Shown: positions 23,744 to 31,997, counted from the stretch's first letter. The stretch is DNA of 64,000 nucleotides from Chryseobacterium mulctrae (GCF_006175945.1 NZ_VAJL01000001.1:1054001-1118000); one strand, 5' to 3'. A program made the numbers and translations. Notes: generated from the sequence alone by a model not told the origin.

Positions 23744-24895
23744 GTGAAATTTAAATCAATATTTTTTAGACAGGCTACTGTTTTTTGCGGTGTTTTTTTT
23801 CTGCAGTTTATTCTATTTTTTCCGTTGAGTTTTTTTAATGATTTCCAGTTAAAAATTACGGATTTTATTTTTGGAGATTTTACAGGTTTTATTTTAGAAT
23901 TTTTCTTCAATAAAAAGAATAGCAGAATAGATTATAGCTCAGATAGTTATTCGATGTTGGTTTTAATCATCATTTTACTTCTTACGTCGATAATATTTTG
24001 TTTTCTGATCAAGGAAAAATGGAGTAAACATTTTCTATTAATAACAGAATATGTTTGTGTAATTTACATTTCTGTTGTATTGATAAAATACGGTGTTGAT
24101 AAAATTTTTAAAGCTCAATTTCCCACACCTGAACCGAATATTCTGTTCACAAGATTCGGAAATCTAGACAAAGATATTTTATTCTGGAGTACGATTGGGA
24201 CTTCTAAAATTTATAATAACATTACTGGTTCAGTTGAACTTCTTGCAGGAATTTTATTGTTATTCCAGCGTACCCGATTTTTGGGATTATTATTGGTAAT
24301 CATTAGTTTCGCTCAGATATTGATCATCAATATCAGTTTTGATATTTCTGTAAAATTATTTTCACTGATTTTACTTTTAATGACCTTATTTTTGGTCAGA
24401 AAAAGCGGATGGGAACTTATTTTGAAAATCATTAGTCTACCGAAAAAAACTTTTTTTGACCAAACTTTATTTCTTCCGTATAAAACCTTTTTTAAGATTC
24501 TTATTTTAGGAACTGTATTTATAAAAATCGGAATACCATATTTCAATAATGATTTCGATGCAGAAAATAAAGATAATTCATTCAATTTAACGGGATCTTA
24601 TCAAGTAATTTCTTCCGAAAGCCCTTACCAATATTTATTCTTTCATAAAGACCAATACCTGATTTTAATGGAAGGGTCTTCAGAAAAGATGGTTTCTTTT
24701 CATTATGATATTTCTCTTGATCATCAAATTATCCCTGAAGATAATCAACATCATATTTCCAAACATTTATTAATGAAAAATAAGAAAGACAGCACCATTA
24801 TTTTTTCTTTTGATCATCAAATGATTCATGCTAAACCTATTCAATACAAAAAAATGAATGTATTGCAGGATAGATTTCATTTTTTGGTTGATTGA
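23744..24895 (+). CDS. DoxX-like multi-pass membrane protein
   Basis: A GTG at 23744 gives 383 aa beginning M(V)KFKSIFFRQ, 10 nt after the upstream stop. The open frame also allows a TTG at 23699 inside the previous gene, which I consider less likely. Seven or so hydrophobic helices occur. The middle part 'VLIKYGVDKIFKAQFP', 'TSKIYNNITGSVELLAGILLLF' and 'RTRFLGLLLVIISFAQIL' resembles the DoxX/DoxX-like fold. The last ~90 residues are a soluble tail with 'SFNLTGSYQVIS' that is not part of DoxX. Probable operon partner of the preceding exported protein. Function unknown; DoxX proteins are loosely tied to redox and envelope stress. Confidence 0.72.
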   Translation: MKFKSIFFRQATVFCGVFFLQFILFFPLSFFNDFQLKITDFIFGDFTGFILEFFFNKKNSRIDYSSDSYSMLVLIIILLLTSIIFCFLIKEKWSKHFLLITEYVCVIYISVVLIKYGVDKIFKAQFPTPEPNILFTRFGNLDKDILFWSTIGTSKIYNNITGSVELLAGILLLFQRTRFLGLLLVIISFAQILIINISFDISVKLFSLILLLMTLFLVRKSGWELILKIISLPKKTFFDQTLFLPYKTFFKILILGTVFIKIGIPYFNNDFDAENKDNSFNLTGSYQVISSESPYQYLFFHKDQYLILMEGSSEKMVSFHYDISLDHQIIPEDNQHHISKHLLMKNKKDSTIIFSFDHQMIHAKPIQYKKMNVLQDRFHFLVD

Positions 24896-24902
24896 CCTTT
24901 CT

Positions 24903-24933
24903 TTCACCAAGTGAAAACTTCAGTTCACCAAGT
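24903..24933 (+). promoter_or_regulatory. Paired direct repeat, LytTR-like operator B
   Basis: TTCACCAAGT at 24903-24912 and 24924-24933, 21 bp start to start, upstream of the SIMPL gene. A -7-like TACTTTAG (24967-24974) begins 43 bp after the second repeat begins. Confidence 0.75.
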
Positions 24934-25016
24934 CTTCAAAATTTCAGTTTCAAATCGTGGTAATTTTACTTTAGAAATTTAAAACAAGAAATTTTAAAAT
25001 AATAAATACATACATT

Positions 25017-25691
25017 ATGAAACTGAAACACCTTTTATTAGTAGGAATCTTTGCAGCAGGAAGTTTGGTGAATGCGCAGGAAATCAAAAAAAACGCAATT
25101 GAAGTAACCGGAGTTGCCGAAATGGAAGTAGAACCGGATGAGATCATCTTTAGCATCGGTATAAAAGCCGACAACAAAAATCAATTGGCAAACAGCGAAA
25201 AACTTTTATTTGAAACACTGAAAAACAACGGTGTAAAAAATGAAGACATTAAATTTAAATCGATGTATCAGAATTTATATTCGAAAACAACGAAGTTTAC
25301 CAAAAGCTTTCAGTTTAAAGTTAATGCAAAAACCAATGTGAGTAAGCTTTTCGAAGATTTAAACCAAAAATGGGTAAGCAATCTGAATATTGCTGAAATC
25401 AAAAACACAAAGATTGCAGATTTCAGAAAAACGGTTAAAATCAATGCGTTGAAAGCGGCGAAAGAGAAAGCTGATTATCTTTTGGGAAGCATCAACAAAA
25501 AGACAGGAGATGCAATTGAAATCATTGAAATTGAAGATTACATGAGCGATTCTATTATGCCCGTTGCTTACAGAAGTAAAATGGCAAATGTACAGTTGGA
25601 AGCAGCCGACCAAAGTATGGATTATTCGTTCGACAACATCGAAAATATCAAGCTGAAATACAGCATCAAAACAAAATACGAAATTCTTTAG
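25017..25691 (+). CDS. SIMPL-domain (DUF541) periplasmic protein
   Basis: A 224-residue exported protein (signal peptide ending 'GSLVNAQ'). The start of the mature part, 'IEVTGVAEMEVEPDEIIFSIGI', is the hallmark of SIMPL/YggE-type proteins, and 'ALKAAKEKADYLLGSI' is the usual second conserved block. Known of the family: oligomeric periplasmic or surface proteins, with YggE affecting oxidative stress; no enzymatic activity is established. Upstream are paired TTCACCAAGT repeats (24903-24933) and, 43 bp after the second repeat start, TACTTTAG as a -7-like element. A hairpin terminator follows, so it is a separate unit in the suspected LytTR regulon. Confidence 0.9.
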   Translation: MKLKHLLLVGIFAAGSLVNAQEIKKNAIEVTGVAEMEVEPDEIIFSIGIKADNKNQLANSEKLLFETLKNNGVKNEDIKFKSMYQNLYSKTTKFTKSFQFKVNAKTNVSKLFEDLNQKWVSNLNIAEIKNTKIADFRKTVKINALKAAKEKADYLLGSINKKTGDAIEIIEIEDYMSDSIMPVAYRSKMANVQLEAADQSMDYSFDNIENIKLKYSIKTKYEIL

Positions 25692-25700
25692 TTTTTTAAG

Positions 25701-25728
25701 AGGCAGTCAGAAATGGCTGTCTTTTTTT
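25701..25728 (+). terminator. SIMPL gene terminator
   Basis: AGGCAGTCA-GAAA-TGGCTGTCT, 9-bp stem with two G-U pairs, then 7 T, right after the SIMPL stop. Confidence 0.8.
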
Positions 25729-25740
25729 CGCTTAAAAACT

Positions 25741-25771
25741 TCCACCAAGTGAAAACCTCGGTTCACCAAGT
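25741..25771 (+). promoter_or_regulatory. Paired direct repeat, LytTR-like operator C
   Basis: TCCACCAAGT at 25741-25750 and TTCACCAAGT at 25762-25771, 21 bp start to start, upstream of the MuiA-like gene. TACTGTAG (25805-25812) begins 43 bp after the second repeat begins, exactly as in operator B. Confidence 0.75.
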
Positions 25772-25831
25772 CTTCCGATTTTGGGTTTCTAATCAAAGTA
25801 ATATTACTGTAGAACTTTAAAATAATAAACT

Positions 25832-27427
25832 ATGCGACACTCTATTTTAATACTCATTTTGATGGTTTCGTTTTTTAAATCTCAGGAAATTAAAAAAGAA
25901 ATCGACGTAAAACAGGCGACTGTATTTTTGCAGGGCGCGAAAGTTTTTGGAAGCACAAACGTTACTCTTCAAAAAGGAAGAAACACCGTGAAAATCATTA
26001 ACCTTCCGAATGATCTGGATGAAAATACTTACAAAATCAATCTTGAAAAAAACACTACCCTTTTATCAATCACTCCGCAAAGCAATTATCTTAAAAACGA
26101 TGAACTGACCGATGGCGAAAAAAAACTGGATGATGAAAGAAAAAAAATTCAGAGACAGGTCAATTTATTGAATATTCAAATTAAAAATCTGACGGGCGAA
26201 CAAAATATCATTAATGATAATCTTAAAGTTTCAACCAACGATAAATCAACTCCCCAAGAACAGTTGATAAAACTGACTGAATTTTACAGAAAAAGAATGC
26301 TGGAAATCGATAATCAGGTTTTTCTTCTGACTGAACAAAAAACTACGCTTGATGAAAGCATTGCTAAAATCAACAAACAATTTTCTGAAGAACAGACTCA
26401 TAAAACACAAAACAGAAAAGAATTAATTCTTGAAATTCTTGCCGACAATGAAATGAATCTGAATCTTGGAGTAAGTTATATCGTTTCAAATGCAGGCTGG
26501 GTTCCATCTTATGATTTGAGAGCTTTGTCTACGAAGAAACCTTTAGAAATTGTCTATAAAGGAAAAATTTATCAGAAAACCGGACAAGACTGGAACAATG
26601 TGAAACTTTTCGTGTCCACTTACAGACCTTCTTACAACCAAAACAGACCAATTTTATCGCCATTGTACGTCGCAGAATATACGGCTTACAATAATGAGGA
26701 TGCAAAAGTAGGTTATATGCAAAAAGCGAAAGCAGAAATGTCGAATTCTTATCAGATGAGAGCAGAAACTGCTGCACCAAGTCAGATTCCTGTTGCGACA
26801 GTTTCGGATAATCAGATGAACATTCTGTATGAATTGAATTACAATCAAACCATCGTAAGTCAGGAAAAAGAGCAATATGTGATTTTAGATAAGAAAAATG
26901 TAGAAGCTAATTTCAAGTATCATACGGTTCCGAAACTAAACAATCAGGTTTTCTTAATGGCTTTTGTAAAAAACTGGCAAAATTTAAATCTTATTTCAGG
27001 TGAAGCGAATATTTATTTTGAAGATAACTATATCGGAAAAACCAATATTACAAGCAATTATGTGAAAGATGAATTCCCTATTTCTCTTGGTGTAGATGAA
27101 AGAATTGTGGCAAAACGTATCAAAATTGAAGATAAAACAGCTCAAAAATCTTTCAATTCTAATAAATGGGAAACAGAATCTTACGAAATATCCATTAGAA
27201 ATAATACGAAAGAAAGTATCGAGCTGGAGGTTTTAGACCAGATTCCATTAAGTGAAAATCAGAAAATCACAGTGAAAACTTTAAACATCGGCGACGGAGA
27301 TTTTGATATTAAAGCAGGAAGCATTCTTTGGAACAGAAAGATCAACAGCGGAGCTTCAGAAAAAATCAATTTCTCTTATGAAGTAAAATATCCGAAGGAA
27401 ATGCAGATTCAGTATTACAGTAGGTAA
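25832..27427 (+). CDS. DUF4139 / mucoidy inhibitor MuiA family protein
   Basis: A 531-residue exported protein (signal MRHSILILILMVSFFKS). N-terminal DUF4140-like domain about 20-110 ('IDVKQATVFLQGAKVFGST', 'NTVKIINLPNDLDENTYKI'). A coiled coil about 95-195 ('DDERKKIQRQVNLLNIQIKN'). C-terminal DUF4139 domain about 205-531 with 'NLGVSYIVSNAGWVPSYDLRA', 'YKGKIYQKTGQDWNNVKL' and closing 'NFSYEVKYPKEM'. Family knowledge is thin: named for the Rhizobium mucoidy inhibitor MuiA, molecular role unknown. Paired repeats (25741-25771) and TACTGTAG at 25805-25812 mirror the SIMPL promoter exactly, so co-regulation is likely. Confidence 0.9.
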   Translation: MRHSILILILMVSFFKSQEIKKEIDVKQATVFLQGAKVFGSTNVTLQKGRNTVKIINLPNDLDENTYKINLEKNTTLLSITPQSNYLKNDELTDGEKKLDDERKKIQRQVNLLNIQIKNLTGEQNIINDNLKVSTNDKSTPQEQLIKLTEFYRKRMLEIDNQVFLLTEQKTTLDESIAKINKQFSEEQTHKTQNRKELILEILADNEMNLNLGVSYIVSNAGWVPSYDLRALSTKKPLEIVYKGKIYQKTGQDWNNVKLFVSTYRPSYNQNRPILSPLYVAEYTAYNNEDAKVGYMQKAKAEMSNSYQMRAETAAPSQIPVATVSDNQMNILYELNYNQTIVSQEKEQYVILDKKNVEANFKYHTVPKLNNQVFLMAFVKNWQNLNLISGEANIYFEDNYIGKTNITSNYVKDEFPISLGVDERIVAKRIKIEDKTAQKSFNSNKWETESYEISIRNNTKESIELEVLDQIPLSENQKITVKTLNIGDGDFDIKAGSILWNRKINSGASEKINFSYEVKYPKEMQIQYYSR

Positions 27428-27543
27428 TTTCGAGTTTCGAGATACGGAATTCGAGTTATAACTTGGCTGATTCGTGTTGTGAATCTCAAATCTCAAACCT
27501 CGAATCTTGAATCTCGCAACCCGTAACTCATACCTCGTAACAA
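27428..27543. repeat. Heptamer repeat array, VWA upstream gap
   Basis: Left arm: TTTCGAG TTTCGAG ATACGGA ATTCGAG (27428-27455). Right arm: nine heptamers from 27481 (GAATCTC AAATCTC and so on) to 27543. The arms are inverted relative to each other, so the gap can fold as a loose hairpin of 7-bp units. The gap contains no gene. Confidence 0.7.
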
Positions 27544-27570
27544 AATAAAAAATCATTAAAAACATACAAT

Positions 27571-28764
27571 ATGAACACATTAAAAGTTTTAACAGTAACA
27601 GCAAGCGTATTCGCTTTTTTGAGTGCAGGTAAAATTTCAGATAACCGTTGCAGCAGCAAAGCCAACGAAAGAGAAATTATAGAGAGTAACATTTCAAATC
27701 AACCACAAATTTTGGTTTCAAAAGACAATAAAATTCAGGTTGCTTTGCTTTTGGATACTTCCAACAGTATGGATGGATTAATCGATCAGGTAAAGTCAAG
27801 ACTTTGGAATATCGTTAATACACTGACGACTTTAAAATATAACGGACAAGCACCACAAGTGGAAATTGCTCTTTATGAATACGGAAATGATGGTTTAAAA
27901 GATGAAAATTACATCAGACAAGTAACTCCGTTAACGCAAGATTTAGATTTAGTTTCGGAAAAACTTTTCGCTTTAAGAACCAATGGCGGAAATGAATATT
28001 GCGGAGCAGTCATTCGTGATGCATCATCCAATTTGAAATGGGATGGAAACGAAAAAAGTATGAAACTTATTTACATCGCCGGAAATGAACCTTTCGACCA
28101 AGGAAAAATCAGTTATAAAGATGTTATTTCTAAAGCTAAAACCAAAAACATTTACACGAATACGATCTTCTGCGGAAGCCGTGAAGAAGGCATTCAATCG
28201 CATTGGCAAAACGGAGCGAGCTTAGGAGACGGAAAATATTTTAATATTGACAGCGACCAAAAAGTAATTTATATTGAAACGCCTTATGATGTGAAAATTT
28301 CACAATACAATTCCAAGCTAAACGACACTTATATTTCTTACGGAAGCCGTGGTTATGAAATGAAAAATAAGCAAACGACCCAAGATTCAAATGCAGAAAT
28401 GCAATCTGCTTCGAATGCTGTTGAAAGAGCAGTAAGTAAGTCGAAGAAAAACGCTTACAAAAATGATCATTGGGATTTGGTAGATAAAGTTGAAAAAGAC
28501 AAAAGCTACATTTCATCAATAAAAGAGGATGAATTACCTTCTGAATTAAAAGGAAAAAGCAAAGATGAAATCAAAAAAATTGTGGTTCAAAAATCTGCAG
28601 ACCGAGATAAAATTCAAAAAGAAATTGAAGTTCTCGCAAGAAAAAGACAGGAATTTATTGATATTGAAACCAAAAAACGAGGAAGTTCTGAAGGCGATGA
28701 CTTAGGAAAAGCGATTGAGAGATCACTATTGGAAATCAGCAAAAAAAATGGTTATAGTTTATAA
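27571..28764 (+). CDS. VWA-domain exported protein
   Basis: A 397-residue protein with an N-terminal hydrophobic export signal ('KVLTVTASVFAFLSAG'). A von Willebrand factor A domain spans about 55-245, with the metal-ion-dependent adhesion site DTSNSMDG and downstream 'LRTNGGNEYCG' and 'KLIYIAGNEPFDQG'. The remaining ~150 residues are a highly charged Lys/Glu helical region that may form a coiled coil. VWA proteins commonly act as metal-dependent protein-binding platforms. It follows the MuiA-like gene by 143 bp on the same strand; the gap is filled by heptamer repeats and has no paired LytTR-like site, so it may be read through from upstream or have its own promoter. Confidence 0.88.
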   Translation: MNTLKVLTVTASVFAFLSAGKISDNRCSSKANEREIIESNISNQPQILVSKDNKIQVALLLDTSNSMDGLIDQVKSRLWNIVNTLTTLKYNGQAPQVEIALYEYGNDGLKDENYIRQVTPLTQDLDLVSEKLFALRTNGGNEYCGAVIRDASSNLKWDGNEKSMKLIYIAGNEPFDQGKISYKDVISKAKTKNIYTNTIFCGSREEGIQSHWQNGASLGDGKYFNIDSDQKVIYIETPYDVKISQYNSKLNDTYISYGSRGYEMKNKQTTQDSNAEMQSASNAVERAVSKSKKNAYKNDHWDLVDKVEKDKSYISSIKEDELPSELKGKSKDEIKKIVVQKSADRDKIQKEIEVLARKRQEFIDIETKKRGSSEGDDLGKAIERSLLEISKKNGYSL

Positions 28765-28770
28765 ATTGTA

Positions 28771-28796
28771 AAAACCGTTTCAATTGAAACGGTTTT
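28771..28796. terminator. Palindromic terminator, VWA / C1q-like
   Basis: A perfect 26-bp palindrome (AAAACCGTTTCAA / TTGAAACGGTTTT) between two convergent genes; works as a hairpin in either direction. Confidence 0.8.
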
Positions 28797-28817
28797 CTTG
28801 ATACCTCATATGAAATT

Positions 28818-29495
28818 TTACTTAACCTGATTAATTGTAAAAAAAGAACTGGTTTCAGATAAAAGATCAACTGAAAGTATAGATTTAACACCAAAGATAA
28901 TCTTATCACCAAAATTTAATGCCAATAATATCTGTGTGCTTCTTGTGGGGGGAGATACTGAAATTCCTAAAACACTTACGTTAACATAATTTTCTTCTGC
29001 TACTAACTCAGGAGCATTCATACCCCTTTGTACAAAAATACCAACTCCGAAATCTCCGGCAGAAATTAAAGAAGAGGTTTTACTTTGTACATAGACTTTA
29101 TAAATACCGTCTTTCGGTGCCGTAAAAGTATTTGTGATAACATCAAAATCATTATTTTCATCAATTATTTCTTTGTCGAACTGAATTCTCCTCCAGTCTG
29201 AAATAATTATTACGTTAGCTAAAATTGTACTGCCACTACCTGTACCAGATACAAATGATACATTGTTTGATATAGCCAATTGAGCTTTTGAAATACTCTG
29301 AATATATCCTCCATTGGTTTTTACCAAAATAGAGTCTGTACAAGGCAGTCCAGAGCATTTTTCTACAGTACGTATTCGCAAATTACCGTTAATGTCTAAA
29401 GTGGCTTGTGGGTCTTCTGTATTAATCCCTACCTGTGCATAACAGGTTATACCTATCATCAGGAATAGTACTAAAATAATATTTTCCTTTTCCAT
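28818..29495 (-). CDS. Secreted protein with C1q/TNF-like C-terminal domain
   Basis: A 225-residue exported protein (signal ending 'GITCYAQ'). The mature start 'VGINTEDPQATLDINGNLRIR' is a repeat-type segment very common in secreted Bacteroidetes proteins. The C-terminal ~130 residues look like a C1q-type jelly roll: 'RRIQFDKEIIDENNDFD', 'TFTAPKDGIYKVYVQ', 'GDKIIFGV' and 'SSFFTINQ' correspond to its beta-strand signatures. It is likely surface-associated; the ligand is unknown. Promoter octamer TAGTTTTG at 29528-29535, 32 nt before the ATG. It diverges from the Crp/Fnr regulator, and repeated 13-mers lie between them, so that regulator may control it (inference). Confidence 0.75.
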   Translation of the reverse strand: MEKENIILVLFLMIGITCYAQVGINTEDPQATLDINGNLRIRTVEKCSGLPCTDSILVKTNGGYIQSISKAQLAISNNVSFVSGTGSGSTILANVIIISDWRRIQFDKEIIDENNDFDVITNTFTAPKDGIYKVYVQSKTSSLISAGDFGVGIFVQRGMNAPELVAEENYVNVSVLGISVSPPTRSTQILLALNFGDKIIFGVKSILSVDLLSETSSFFTINQVK

Positions 29496-29527
29496 TACTT
29501 GTTATTTTAAATATGAAAATTTCTTAA

Positions 29528-29535
29528 CAAAACTA
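29528..29535 (-). promoter_or_regulatory. C1q-like gene -7 element
   Basis: TAGTTTTG on the minus strand, 32 nt before the ATG at 29495. Exact TAnnTTTG match without a -33 TTG. Confidence 0.45.
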
Positions 29536-29572
29536 TGTTTTTATTATTACCATAACCACATAACCACTTATT

Positions 29573-29606
29573 AATTAACCAATGCAATATAATAATTAAC
29601 TAATGC
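29573..29606. promoter_or_regulatory. Paired 13-mers, possible operator
   Basis: AATTAACCAATGC (29573-29585) and AATTAACTAATGC (29594-29606) differ at one base and are 21 bp apart start to start, between the divergent C1q-like gene and the Crp/Fnr gene. A regulator-binding pair is plausible. Confidence 0.4.
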
Positions 29607-29682
29607 TAAGAAATAAATAACATCAGTTAATTAAATACTATTAAAATTTAAAAAATATATTATGCAGAAAATATTTTTTTAT

Positions 29683-29690
29683 TAGCTTTG
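29683..29690 (+). promoter_or_regulatory. Crp/Fnr gene -7 element
   Basis: TAGCTTTG, 11 nt before the ATG at 29702. Exact -7 match; no -33 TTG. Confidence 0.45.
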
Positions 29691-29701
29691 ATATAGCACA
29701 A

Positions 29702-30286
29702 ATGAATAATATGAAATCTAATGAATTTACTAAAACCTATTTCGAGCAAAATAGTTTTTTGACTGATAAGGATAGAGATAAATTACTCGAAATGGTACAA
29801 ATTATTGATTATCCTGCAAATAAAATAGTATTACATCGAGGAGAACTACTCAGCCAAGTTGGTATTGTAATAAAGGGTTTAATAAGGGTATATGATAAAA
29901 ATGATAAGACTGTTTGGCTGGTTCCAGAGAATGATGTATATGGGTCAATAGAAGTTTTAGCGCTTAAGCAACCTTCCTCATTTACTTATGAAACATTAGA
30001 AGAAACAACATTATTTTTATTGAATTATCAAGACATGGAAAATGCCATTCAGGAATATCCAAATATCGCAATATTGCTTCTAATGTATTGGAAAAGCACA
30101 GCTATGAATATATATAACCACTTTCACTCTTTTCTTCATCTAACTCCCGAAGAAAGATATCTTGAATTACTTAGCCAAAATTCTAAATTAATTTTACGTG
30201 TAAAATCTAAAGATTTGGCAACATATTTAGGAATGCATCCTGTTTCTTTGAGTCGGTTAAAAAAAAGATATTTCAGCACAAAATAA
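29702..30286 (+). CDS. Crp/Fnr-family transcriptional regulator
   Basis: A 194-residue regulator. Residues about 15-115 form a cyclic-nucleotide-binding-like beta-barrel ('YPANKIVLHRGELLSQVGIVIKGLIRVY', read in two blocks). The C-terminus holds a short winged-helix with recognition helix 'DLATYLGMHPVSLSRLKKRY'. The phosphate-binding cassette of true CRP is not conserved, and there are no Fnr cysteines, so the effector is unknown. TAGCTTTG at 29683-29690 lies 11 nt before the ATG. The gene is transcribed away from the C1q-like secreted gene and ends 8 bp from the convergent FAD oxidoreductase. Confidence 0.88.
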   Translation: MNNMKSNEFTKTYFEQNSFLTDKDRDKLLEMVQIIDYPANKIVLHRGELLSQVGIVIKGLIRVYDKNDKTVWLVPENDVYGSIEVLALKQPSSFTYETLEETTLFLLNYQDMENAIQEYPNIAILLLMYWKSTAMNIYNHFHSFLHLTPEERYLELLSQNSKLILRVKSKDLATYLGMHPVSLSRLKKRYFSTK

Positions 30287-30294
30287 TATAAAAT

Positions 30295-31500
30295 CTATCT
30301 TCTAAATTTAAAATATTCAGAAAGCTTGTGTTTTTTATTTTTCATAAAAGCCGAAGCCATTTCCATTCCTGTGACAGAAAAAGTAATTCCGTTTCCACCA
30401 AATCCTAAAACGAAATACGAGTTTTTGAAACCTTCATGAGCGCCGATGTATGGAAGTCCATCTTTCGTTTCACCAAAAGTTCCCGCCCACACAAAATCAG
30501 TGTAAAAATGATAATCAGGTTTTATTCTTTTCAGGTTTTTCAGAATTTCTTTTTCTTTTTTATTTAGTAAAGAATCGCGTTTTTGTGGATCAGAAAAATC
30601 TTCGTCTCCACCGCCAATCAAAAGTCTTTCATCATCTGTCGTTCTCATATAAATGTAGGGATCATCTGTATTCCAAACAAGAGTGTGTTCTATATTTTTA
30701 AATTTATCATTGTCAATTTCAGAAACTACGGCAAACGTACTTTTAAGATCTACGAAATGTTCCTTTATCAGTGTTGAACTTTCATAACCTACACAATAAA
30801 TAATTTTCTTTGCTTTAATATTAAAGCCATCAGTCGTTAATGCCAAATTATGATCTCGTAAATATTTCACCGATTTCATTTCTGTTTTATCAAAAACTTT
30901 TAAACCTTTATTGACATTAAATCTCAGCAATTCGTGAGCAAATTTAAAAGCATCGATACTTGCTCCCTGTTTAGATAAAATTCCACCGTATGTATTTTGA
31001 AATCCGAATTTTTCTTCAATATCTTCAATTCCGAGCCATGTCACATCAAATCCTGCTTTTCTTCGGGCTTCATATTCCTTTTCCAGCCAAATCGCATCTT
31101 TCTTTTTCGACGCAAAATATAAAGACTGCTTTCTCTTAAAACCAGATCGGGCTTTTATTTCTTTTGTCAGTTTTTCCAGGTCATCTATAGATTTCGAACA
31201 AGCTTTGTAACTTTCTACCGCACCTTTTTCACCAATCATTTCAATCAATTCGTACAGCGGAGTATCAATTTCATACTGCAACATCGAGGTTGTCGCTGAA
31301 GTGCTTCCATTGCAGATTTCGCGTTTATCAATTAAAATGGTTTGATATCCGTCTTTTATCATTTGATGGGCAATAAGACTTCCTGTAATTCCACCACCAA
31401 TCACAAGAACATCACATTCTTCATCAGATTTCAGGGAAGGATAGGAAGATATTAAACCATTTTTTAAAAGCCAGAAAGGTTCGTTAGATTTCAAGTCCAT
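30295..31500 (-). CDS. FAD-dependent oxidoreductase (DAO family)
   Basis: A 401-residue flavoprotein of the D-amino-acid-oxidase/GlpO superfamily. The dinucleotide-binding fingerprint is VLVIGGGITGSLIAHQM (about residues 31-47), followed by 'ILIDKREICNGSTSATTSML', the FAD-ribose segment typical of the DAO family. The C-terminal FAD loop reads 'GLPYIGAHEGFKNSYFVLGFGGNGIT'. It resembles YurR/'glycine/D-amino acid oxidase' proteins that in other species carry an extra Rieske domain, which is absent here. Substrate unknown. It stands alone between convergent and divergent neighbours. Confidence 0.87.
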   Translation of the reverse strand: MDLKSNEPFWLLKNGLISSYPSLKSDEECDVLVIGGGITGSLIAHQMIKDGYQTILIDKREICNGSTSATTSMLQYEIDTPLYELIEMIGEKGAVESYKACSKSIDDLEKLTKEIKARSGFKRKQSLYFASKKKDAIWLEKEYEARRKAGFDVTWLGIEDIEEKFGFQNTYGGILSKQGASIDAFKFAHELLRFNVNKGLKVFDKTEMKSVKYLRDHNLALTTDGFNIKAKKIIYCVGYESSTLIKEHFVDLKSTFAVVSEIDNDKFKNIEHTLVWNTDDPYIYMRTTDDERLLIGGGDEDFSDPQKRDSLLNKKEKEILKNLKRIKPDYHFYTDFVWAGTFGETKDGLPYIGAHEGFKNSYFVLGFGGNGITFSVTGMEMASAFMKNKKHKLSEYFKFRR

Positions 31501-31611
31501 AGTTTTATTTTCAAAATCTCAGCAATAATTGAGCCTTAAATGTACCTATTCATTAATTATGGTTTAATTATTGATAAAATAAAATCACCAAAACCATTTA
31601 AAATATAAATT

Positions 31612-31992
31612 ATGATAACAATACTTAATGATGCTCCGGAAAATGTAGCAGCTTTCAATGCAACTGGTGAAGTAACCAAAGAAGATTTTGAGAATCTTGT
31701 CATTCCTTACGTGAAGAATAAAGTAGAACAATTTGATGAATTAAATTACCTCCTTTATTTAGATACCGATTTAAGCAATTTTACGATGGGAGCCTGGCTT
31801 CAGGATGCACTTTTAGGTATAAAAAATATTACCAAATGGAACAGAGCAGCCATTGTAACAGATGAGGAAGGAGTGCAGAATTTCACTGATATTTTTAGTG
31901 TTTTAATGCCCGGAGAATTTAAATCTTTTCCAAAAGAGAATCTCTACAATGCTTTGTATTGGTGTCAAAACGGAAATGAAGTTCATAAATAA
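31612..31992 (+). CDS. SpoIIAA-like (STAS/SEC14-type) small protein
   Basis: A 126-residue cytoplasmic protein with the pattern of the SpoIIAA-like family: 'VAAFNATGEVTKEDFENLVIP', 'LNYLLYLDTDLSNFTMGAWLQDA', 'WNRAAIVTDEEGVQNFTDIFS', and 'MPGEFKSFP' near the end. The fold is related to STAS anti-sigma antagonists, but the phosphorylatable serine motif of SpoIIAA is not obvious, so a regulatory phospho-switch should not be assumed. Monocistronic; a perfect palindromic terminator lies directly after the stop. Confidence 0.8.
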   Translation: MITILNDAPENVAAFNATGEVTKEDFENLVIPYVKNKVEQFDELNYLLYLDTDLSNFTMGAWLQDALLGIKNITKWNRAAIVTDEEGVQNFTDIFSVLMPGEFKSFPKENLYNALYWCQNGNEVHK

Positions 31993-31997
31993 TTAAT

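Noticed and set aside
27428..27543. CRISPR-like array
   Set aside because: The units are 7 bp and contiguous; there are no spacers and no cas genes. It is a tandem satellite.
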